Position numbers and translations under genes: made by a program. Below, one piece after another: positions 56,836 to 64,000 of a stretch of 64,000 nucleotides of DNA; positions within the stretch are counted from its first letter, which is position 1, and each line of letters starts with the position of its first letter. Source of the DNA: Patiria pectinifera (taxonomy: Eukaryota > Echinodermata > Asteroidea > Valvatida > Asterinidae); assembly GCA_029964075.1 (NCBI GenBank), contig CM057130.1:7688001-7752000 (forward strand), in the 5' to 3' direction. The notes under the pieces were generated by a model. The model saw only the letters and a program-made list of their open reading frames with translations, made no database searches and was not told the DNA's origin.

Positions 56836-59807
56836 TTAGATGACATAGTGCTTCTTTGTTTCCGGGGCATCTTCCGGCCTGTTTCCCTTCTCCTCCCAGA
56901 GATCATTGTAAGGAAACTGCTTCGGTCCCTGCAATAACGAGGAACCATAAGAACGGCAAAGTCAGGGAAAACTATTAAAGGGTTCACGAAATGAATTTTT
57001 CTTAGGAACATATTTTGTGCAACTTTCTACTCCTCTTAAATGTATGGAAACTATTTGACATCCCCATTTTGGTTAATTATATTGAAAATGCACTTCTTTA
57101 AAATTTTCAAATTGTCCATTTTTTTTTGGACAACTGAGGGCGCTGCGATGCTGTGGTGTCATTTCAGGAAGACACTGTTCAGTTTAGGAGTTTCCTGTTC
57201 AAATTGTAAACCCAAAATTTGCTTCGTGAAAATATTTGCGAGAACAGTTGGTTCATTGGCTCAGCTGACAAAATGCATCACTAAAGAGAAGACAATTAAA
57301 AACAGCGAAATATCCAAAATTCTGGCAACTTTCGTGCTGAAATAGCTGTAACATTGAGGTTTCTGCCTAAAATGACATCACACGACGTCACACTTTTGCT
57401 CATTAATATGGAAATTTGCATTAGCATAAAAACTAAAAAGGCACCAAAAATACCCTTGAAAAATGGAAAAACGAAAGATTGCATTAAAAACATTACATTG
57501 CACGAGCCCTTTAATGACCAATTTCATGGGCTAGCGGTTTATGTGGCTTCACGCAAATATATAAATACAGATATCGTTGGACAAGTGATGGTCGATCGTC
57601 ATCAGAAAACTTCTTATTCCTAGCTTCCTCCTGTTCTTTATGGTACACGTAATGTATACTTGTAATGATCGATGCCACCACCTTGGTAGGATAGTCCCAA
57701 ATTGATTAGTCAAATACAACTATGGTCACCTACAATCCTGGCCAAATCTCGCTGGCCCCAACCCCCCGTTCAATGTTGTCTCTCATTGCGCGGTGTGTGC
57801 TCCATCAGCTGGAGAGAACAACATTGACCAGGGGAGCGGGGGAGTGGGTGACCGTGGCAGGCTCAGGAAGTGTCCCAACCATTTTGGCCGGGATTGTAGC
57901 ATGGGTTTGGGCGAAGTTAGTCCAACTACAGTTAACCAGTTTGCACTTGAACGTCTTCAGTCATGCACCATCTTTAAAACTGCTGCCTTGGGCAAATTCT
58001 CATTTTAACATGAGGGAAAAAAAATACTACACCTGTAGTTGGAATTATTTTATTTATAAACTTACCACAGGTTGGAAGTTCTTGAAGCTTCCACCAATCC
58101 AGAACAACCCAGCAAGGGTTGCTAGAACGGTTCCAAGCATCATCGCCTGCTTTTTACTGCCAAGATCCAAATCAAAATGTCCCACATTTTAGTTTATAAA
58201 GTTCCATTAGCGTATTGCACATTCAGGGGGATGGAATTTAAGAAGTCCTAGATTAAGGCCAAAAAAAAACAAAACAGTCGGTCTCTGGTCAGACCGAAGT
58301 TCCGGAATTGATGCGGCGACGCGGTTTTTTTTGGCTTTTTTTTTTTTCAAGCTTGTATTGTACAGACAAGGTGGGTACTATTTTGCTTTTTTGTGTCATC
58401 ATTATACATTGGTGTTCTCCATAATTTGCCTTGGTGCCCTTTATTATTTGCCTTGGTGCAATTTCCTCATTCCTTGGTGCTCCTTGGTACAAAAATTTGA
58501 GGAGGCGCGGCAATAGAGGGCGCTGTTGTAGCTTCCGTGTTAATTTGGAAAAAAAAAAGGTTGACGCGCATGATTAAAATCAATGCGCGCGCTGACCAGA
58601 GACCGAGTATTTTTTTTTTTGGCCTTACCATAAATATCCCCAACCAGCCAAACTCCAACACCAGGGTTTGTTGGAATCTGTTAGGATGAGTACTGCACTA
58701 GTAAATTGACTGTGCTTTACGTGGGGTTACGGATACCACAAATAATAAGAGTCCAACTGTTTCTGTGCACGGTTTACCATACGGTATTGGGATTTGCAAG
58801 GATGAGGAAGGTTCCCAGTCACTCACCCTAGGGGGTTAGGGTTAAGGATTCCAAAACCAAACAGCCGGAAGAAAATTGTGCTTAGAGCTCAAGACACTGG
58901 GAATTTTGAGAAGTCAGAAAGAAACCACAGTTTCAGTGACCTTTCAAATTATTCTAGCAGGAATGCTGCGTAAAAGACCTGTTAAAGTTTTGCTCACAAC
59001 ATGCTTTTTAAATAAAGGTTTGGAAACTTTTGTTACATTTTAAGAATCGTGAATTTAATTGAACACACAAATTTCTGGTTTTGATAATGGTTCTGAACTA
59101 TAAAGAAGACCAATACTTACAGTGGTATGTTACTTTTCGCATATATGTTGGGTCTTGCACGAGATAATAAATCTTGTTCTATATGTACCTAATGAAAAGA
59201 AAAGCAAAAACATGCAATAGGTTTTTTTTTTATATAATTAAATTCATGAAAATGGCAAATATGTATACCAAGGGCATTCAAACATGAATATACAAATGTA
59301 TATGTCGGGTGCAACTCTACAGAAGGACTATTAAAAATTTTTTTTGCAGTTACTGTTTATTTGTCAGATGTTGTAAAGTTCTGTCCATGAAGGTCATAGC
59401 AGCACAGAGGGTCATACACTGTGTGACCGTGTGCTCCTTCCTTCAAGTCCCAAACTAAAATTTTGGCAAACAAATATAAGCAGTATGATCAGTACAATGA
59501 TGCCTATTTCTTTTCCAGTTAAATTTATTCTGGTCATTCTATAAGCCTACAAAATGGTCAGTACAGTGAGGTCTACTTTTGATCCCACTTACAAGTTCTC
59601 CAAAGTTTCTCCTTTCTTCGGGGAAATCCCAGTCTGCATGTGGGTCTTTATCGTCATCATGCACGTCTTGACCCTTAGGGTAATCCCCCCAGCCCAGACC
59701 GTCATCAGGGTATGGTTCATAGTCCTCCACCCTCATGCCATACTTCTTGGCAGCAGCCTTCCTCTCTTGAGGTGTTTTGGGATACAGGCCTGGCAGGTCA
59801 TCTTCGG
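56836..59807 (-). CDS. ndufb8: NADH dehydrogenase 1 beta subcomplex subunit 8, exons 2-5
   Basis: Four in-phase exons on the minus strand: 59807-59593, 59188-59121, 58156-58066, 56928-56836. Together they are 467 bases, ending at a stop. NDUFB8 is an accessory subunit of the membrane arm of mitochondrial complex I. Diagnostic stretches are [19 protein letters not shown] and [16 protein letters not shown]. The single membrane segment is in exon 4 ([16 protein letters not shown]). The C-terminus has [11 protein letters not shown] and ends K-K-H-Y-V-I. These match vertebrate NDUFB8 closely. The first exon here starts with two bases of a split codon, so a transit-peptide exon lies to the right; I could not find it. 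A family B MITE lies between exons 4 and 5. Confidence 0.95.
57730..57899. mobile_element. MITE family B, copy 2 (NDUFB8 intron)
   Basis: Near-identical to 25136-25314, same orientation, with a shorter C-rich run. Ends CTACAATCCTGGCCAAA and GGCCGGGATTGTAG. The high identity implies recent spread. Confidence 0.88.
58255..58626. mobile_element. MITE family C, copy 2
   Basis: The ends AAGGCCAAAAAAAAAC and the complement TTTTTTTTTTGGCCTT are joined by inner arms CGGTCTCTGGTCAG and CTGACCAGAGACCG. It contains ATGCGGCGACGCGG, shared with the copy at 30399-30762. Located between NDUFB8 exons 3 and 4. Confidence 0.8.
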
Positions 59808-61940
59808 CTATAATTGTAAATGTCAAATAAATTATGATACAGAAAAAAATTAACGGGATAAATAGAGCAAATGTGCGGAATATTGATTATTGATGTGACG
59901 TGATTGATGAGCCAATCACAAACTTTTGTCACTTTTCCTCCATTACAGGAACCAGTTTACAACTGTAACTCACCCGGCTCAGATATGTCAACTAACAGCA
60001 ATTATTTAGCAGTCTTGTCAACCAGTTCGTGTTGGATGACGTGTATCTGTCTGCGACACGCTCGCAGTGAGCGAGGCCAGAAATATTAGGGTGTGCTACG
60101 TGCACTGCAGATGATGGTCTCAACCCGTCTGGCATCGAGGTTCCTTAAAAACAATCCCACGCCTGGATCTTGTCATGTCAAAATAATTCCGGCGTGAACT
60201 GGTTAACAGATCAAAAGGGATACTATATTTTCACTTTTGATTCATAATTAGGCCTTGGATTGTTCCAGAACATATTGAAATATGAAGGACAACAACATTT
60301 TTCATAACTTTCAATTACTGTAAGGCTAGGCTAGCCCCATAAATGTGGCTCAAAAACTGGGCTTCCTCTGTATAGGGATCCACACGGCAGTGATACCAAC
60401 ATGTGAGCAAAAGTTGTGTTCAAGGAAATTGAAATTCGGGGCTGTATTTTTTCATGTGACATTCACTATGGAAGATACTTACCTGGTTAACAACCAGGAA
60501 AAATTAATAGGTTAAAGATGATGACCCCTGACCTTGAGAAAAATACAGTGCTCAGCATTTTTTGGACAAACCCCCTCTCTGCAAAGTTTGCCAGAAACTT
60601 ATGACTAGACATCTAGAGATACAGAATTCAATTTTCCCTGGCATTCAAGCCACATTTATGGGGCTAGGATAAGGCCTACTTGGTTTTAAACAGTGCTGTG
60701 GGAAAGTGTTTAAGCATTAGAAAATGTGTAAGGGCGCTGTTCATTTGGTGACCCTTTTTCTGAATACCAAATTGTGATTAACATTTCATTTTTTGCACAC
60801 TCGTACTTTTTTTTTTATTCAAATATCAGAATTTTTGAAATCATGTTTGCTGTCTGCCATATTAGGCCTAGGCCTACTTGTGTGGGGGTTTAAGTGTTTA
60901 AACATTAGAAAATGTGATCTGATACACCGTGCCCTCTGGAGACGTGCACACAATAGGGAACAAAAGATTGTATACATCTCCACAGGGCAATTTCTATAGA
61001 TGAATCATCTCCACAAGGTTTTCACGAAATAGATATATGATGGATTTTACTCAAAAACTAGGAATTTCCAAGGTGGGTTGATCTGTCGCAAATGGAAGAG
61101 TTTTAGAAAAGGGATATAAACTTAAAGTCCGAATTTCAGCCAAGGAAATTAATTTTGGTTAAAATAAGAGCATTTTGGAACTTCACTTTCAAACTCGAAA
61201 ACTTTACTATAGAGAACAAAGAAATGTCTCCACAAGGATACAAATTTCAGTATGTACAGTACAGGAGGGCGCTGTTCATTTGGAATATATACTAAAATAT
61301 GCATGAATATTAAAGACAAAGATTTTGAGAAAATGTGAGTTTTTAGCATTTCAATCATGTTTCTGGTGCATTCCTTGTTGTATGCAAAATGATCGCACTT
61401 TATTGCATTAATTTCAGTGTACACATTTCAAAGTCACAAAAAAATCCCTGGTTTAAATCCAATTTTCTTTGGTTTCCTGATTTTGATGGAATCCGACCTT
61501 GCATTTAAAAGTTTCTTCTTCTAGTTTTTTTTTTTTGCTTCAAAACCACATCAAACACAATAGGCATATTTTTTTAATAGGAGAACGCAACTTGCGGGTC
61601 CCTTTCGGTTAGCGTGGTGAAAACAATTCGCTGTGAATGCACTATTGCCGGGCCAAGCTATTCATTCAACATGTTCGAGTGTTTGTTTCCACCTCGCAGT
61701 GACTTGAGCTCACGCAAAATTGCGTCCGTGGTGCTGTGGCACAGATGTCCGCCTATTCGAAAAATAAATTAGGCCTAGGCCTACCTTTCTTTTTGCCTCC
61801 CTAACTAAAGCAGCTAAACAAGGCTTCTCAATTGATGCACTTATTTAGCAATCAGCATATGATCATTATAACCTTTTCAATAATCACAATGCATTTTGGG
61901 TATACGAAACTGATAGCCCTAGTCTATGGCCCGCACTGAG
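59808..61940. other. non-coding, NDUFB8 intron 1 or upstream region
   Basis: A transit-peptide exon is expected on the minus strand, but no candidate with a convincing start, basic helix and donor was found. There are two repeated words (GTGTTTAA(G/A)CATTAGAAAATGTG at about 60708 and 60892; GGGCGCTGTTCATTTGG at about 60732 and 61266) and one MITE (60322-60677). Confidence 0.5.
60322..60677. mobile_element. MITE with CTAGCCCCATAAATGTGGCT ends
   Basis: CTAGCCCCATAAATGTGGCT on the left is complemented by AGCCACATTTATGGGGCTAG on the right (about 60650-60666), with AAGGC/GGCCT further out. About 350 bp, no coding capacity. Confidence 0.75.
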
Positions 61941-61947
61941 GATTTGG

Positions 61948-62138
61948 GGTCAACTCGTACCCGAGTCAACTCGTACCCGAGTCAACTCGTACCCGAGTCA
62001 ACTCGTACCCGAGTCAACTCGTACCCGAGTCAACTCGTACCCAGGTTAACTCGTACCCGAGTCAACTCGTACCCAGGTTGACTCGTACCCGAGTCAACTC
62101 GTACCCGGGTCAACTCGCACCCAGGTCAACTCGTACTC
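61948..62138. repeat. left terminal array of 16-bp units
   Basis: About twelve units of CAACTCGTACCCGAGT with occasional CCAGGTT or CCGGGTC variants. Confidence 0.92.
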
Positions 62139-62262
62139 CCCTCCTTTCTTAGTTTGGAAGTACGGATGGATGGTTAACAAAACTTCCGATTTTACCCTCA
62201 AAAACGGCGACTGAGAAATAGTACTGACGCCGCCAGAAATACAAATAAAGTTCAAGGATTAG

Positions 62263-62427
62263 TTGAAGGCGGTGGTATCAAATGTTGCTCACAATCTGGA
62301 TGAAAAGGGAAAATGTACCGTTCATCGGCAAGGGCTTCATCGCGACGGGTACCGCGTGGAGAACATTTTCAAAACGGCATCAGTGTGGTACTTTCAAGCC
62401 GACGGAGCACTCGCTGATAAACAGTAA
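62263..62427 (+). pseudogene. possible FLYWCH-like zinc-finger remnant
   Basis: The frame between a TAG at 62260-62262 and a TAA at 62425-62427 reads K-G-K-C-T-V-H-R, then D-G-Y-R-V, then V-W-Y-F-Q-A-D-G. The spacing of GY and W loosely follows FLYWCH domains, which are known companions of MULE transposases. The usual C and H ligands are not all present. Very weak, and reported because of its position inside a MULE-like element. Confidence 0.2.
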
Positions 62428-63476
62428 ATTTCACTTTTCATCCAGATCATCAAATGTGTTATTTTAAAATTTGTGTAGTATTTTCTCTTAATACTAATGA
62501 TGTTTTTTCTTTCTTTTTTCAGAGACCCTGGATCACTGAGATTGCGGAGTTACTGTGCGAACTGCTACGTCTTTTTTTTTGTTCGGTCGAACGTGTTTTA
62601 AGGGCATATTTTTCTTTTTACGAATTTAGTATTTAAGACCTTTTTAAAAAAATAGAAAGCTGCTATTAAAAAATGAATTTTGTAATGTAAAAGTAATACT
62701 TTTCAACGTTCACTCACTCCATTTTTTGCATCATTTATTAAATAATAACTGCACATGGCACAAATCTCTTTGGGAAGATTGGGGGCCCTGAAAGTACAAA
62801 TCTGAAGAGAAAATATATTACAGGAAACTTAAAAGAGTCACACGGACATCGTTATTTAATTTATAATGATTCTTTAATATGTTGGTCAATTTTTGTACAA
62901 TTAGTTCTGTAAATGTCGTAAAAAAAATCTCGTGCAGCTCAAATAAAGTTTCTGCGATAACTTCAACTAGAATATTATTTTGGTAACAGAAATGTAGGAT
63001 TTTTAATTATTTGTTTACATTTGAGGCATCAAGGAAGTAAACACGATAAAGGAACATGGTGGCTCGTTTCATTCAGAGATGCTCTTTCTATAAGTTTTAG
63101 GGGACCAATTGGGTGTGAAAGATTGTTTGACATTAGCAAATTGTAATTCAAGTGCAAGAGAAAGTTTTATCTTAAACAAAACTGAGCAAATCGGGTTTCG
63201 TCCTCAAAACTTGACATCCGATTCGATTCATCATGAACTGTGTGACAGACCATCCGATCGATCGGTTTGAGCAGCAGAAAATGGTTCATCGAAAAACCAC
63301 AGGATCATCTGTAATATAAAAATAAAATAAAGTGATAAAAGCATGCATACTTTGGGTAGAACATTTATTTGAAGTATGAAAATTAGCCCCGTATTAAATA
63401 TGTACAACTTACACCAAGGCCTAATGCCGTTGAAAAACGGCGAAGGTTCCGACACTAACTACGCGACGGCAAAAAC

Positions 63477-63690
63477 ACCGTGCACGCACAACCACTTTGA
63501 CCGGCGAGTGTGCGCACAGGCTCGGCAAAAACGATATCACCGTGCACGTTACCACCACGTTGACCGGCGAGTGCGCGCACAGGCCCGGCAAAAACGATAT
63601 CACTGTGCACGTTACGACCACGTTGACCGGCGAGTGCGCGCACAGGCTAGGCACAAACGATGTCACCGTGCACACAACCGGCCATATCCC
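63477..63690. repeat. 63-bp minisatellite, about 3.4 units
   Basis: GACCGGCGAGTGCGCGCACA, followed by GGC(T/C)(C/A)GGCA(A/C)AAACGAT, recurs every 63 bases. Because 63 is a multiple of three, several frames stay open through it. These frames are artefacts of the repeat, not genes. Confidence 0.9.
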
Positions 63691-63751
63691 TCCGATCTTG
63701 CGTTCGTTTCACTGATTTTCTTTTCGAAAATAGGCAACTATTTTGAGCTGC

Positions 63752-63925
63752 GGGTACGAGTTGACTCGGGTACGAGTCAACACGGGTACGACTTGACTCG
63801 GGTACGAGTTGACTGGGGTACGACTTGACTCGGGTACGACTTGACTCGGGTACGACTTGACTTGGGTGTCAATTTTGGGGTACGAGTTGACTCGGGTACG
63901 AGTTAACTCGGGTACGAGTTGACCC
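63752..63925. repeat. right terminal array of 16-bp units (inverted relative to left)
   Basis: About ten units of GGGTACGAGTTGACTC with ACTTGACT and GTCAACAC variants, in the opposite orientation to 61948-62138. Confidence 0.92.
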
Positions 63926-63936
63926 ATTTCCGCACT

Positions 63937-64000
63937 GAGTAGACTCTACACTACATGCACTACAGGCCAGCATGCATGTACATGATGTAGAGTCTACTCA
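63937..64000. repeat. inverted repeat at the window edge
   Basis: GAGTAGACTCTACA near 63937 is complemented by TGTAGAGTCTACTC at the last bases, with CATGCATGTACAT between. Probably another fold-back element; the window ends at it. Confidence 0.6.

Larger units (their letters stand above)
61941..63929. mobile_element. 2-kb element with tandem-repeat inverted ends and 10-bp duplication
   Basis: CCGCACTGAG lies immediately outside both ends (61931-61940 and 63930-63939). The ends GATTTGGGGTCAACTCG and CGAGTTGACCCATTT are inverted. Each terminus is an array of a 16-base unit: CAACTCGTACCCGAGT on the left and its complement on the right. The 1.6-kb centre is AT-rich and holds a short FLYWCH-like frame and a 63-bp minisatellite. 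A 9-11-bp duplication with long tandem-repeat ends resembles Mutator-like (MULE) elements. No transposase was seen, so assignment is inference. Confidence 0.75.

Noticed and set aside
57722..58192. 156-codon plus-strand frame
   Set aside because: It runs through a family B MITE and then antisense across NDUFB8 exon 4, so it is a shadow frame.
60000..60135. NDUFB8 transit-peptide exon on the minus strand
   Set aside because: A 48-codon frame from an ATG exists, but it lacks a basic amphipathic helix and ends in a stop before any donor.
63376..63828. 150-codon plus-strand frame and the overlapping minus-strand frames
   Set aside because: They stay open because the 63-bp minisatellite has a period divisible by three and the adjacent arrays lack stops in those frames.

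Overview
The window is eukaryotic, from an invertebrate animal. Genes have many short exons with GT-AG introns, lie on both strands, and sit in AT-rich DNA packed with small inverted-repeat transposons, SINE and LINE fragments and a Penelope-like remnant. Gene content (a kalirin/Trio-type kinase, LSM5, an SLC16-type transporter, NDUFB8) is pan-animal. The frequent TAGGCCTA and ACATGTACATGT-type words, the long intergenic stretches and a SINE with a possibly Deu-like tail make me lean towards a marine invertebrate deuterostome, perhaps an echinoderm. That placement is inference only.

Layout. Positions 1-5910 are a large intron, with a possible partial exon at 1-19. Positions 5911-14863 (+) hold 13 exons of the C-terminal part of a kalirin/Trio orthologue: linker, Ig, FN3 and protein kinase. 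Its 3'UTR runs to about 16.8 kb and carries two MITEs. Positions 18608-24033 (+) are a complete five-exon LSM5 gene. Its first intron holds an 88-bp near-perfect palindrome and a 2.6-kb nested transposon. Positions 24.0-27.9 kb are repeats. Positions 27927-32050 (-) are a two-coding-exon gene for a 567-residue, serine-rich, largely disordered protein that I do not recognise. Positions 32.1-46.9 kb form a 14.8-kb gene-poor gap. Positions 46872-53530 (+) are a complete four-exon SLC16/monocarboxylate-transporter-like gene. Its last intron contains a degenerate Penelope-like element with a GIY-YIG end. Positions 56836-59807 (-) are NDUFB8 exons 2-5; the transit-peptide exon was not found. Positions 61941-63929 are a roughly 2-kb element bounded by oppositely oriented arrays of a 16-bp unit and flanked by a 10-bp direct repeat.

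The genes look like unrelated housekeeping and signalling loci: Rho-GEF/kinase signalling, U6/cytoplasmic Lsm ring, membrane transport and respiratory complex I. I see no operon-like logic. The less familiar content is in the repeats: two TTAA-flanked MITE families with related termini, a nested element carrying a clustered dyad motif, the tandem-repeat-ended 2-kb element, and the unrecognised disordered protein. No clearly new biological system was identified.
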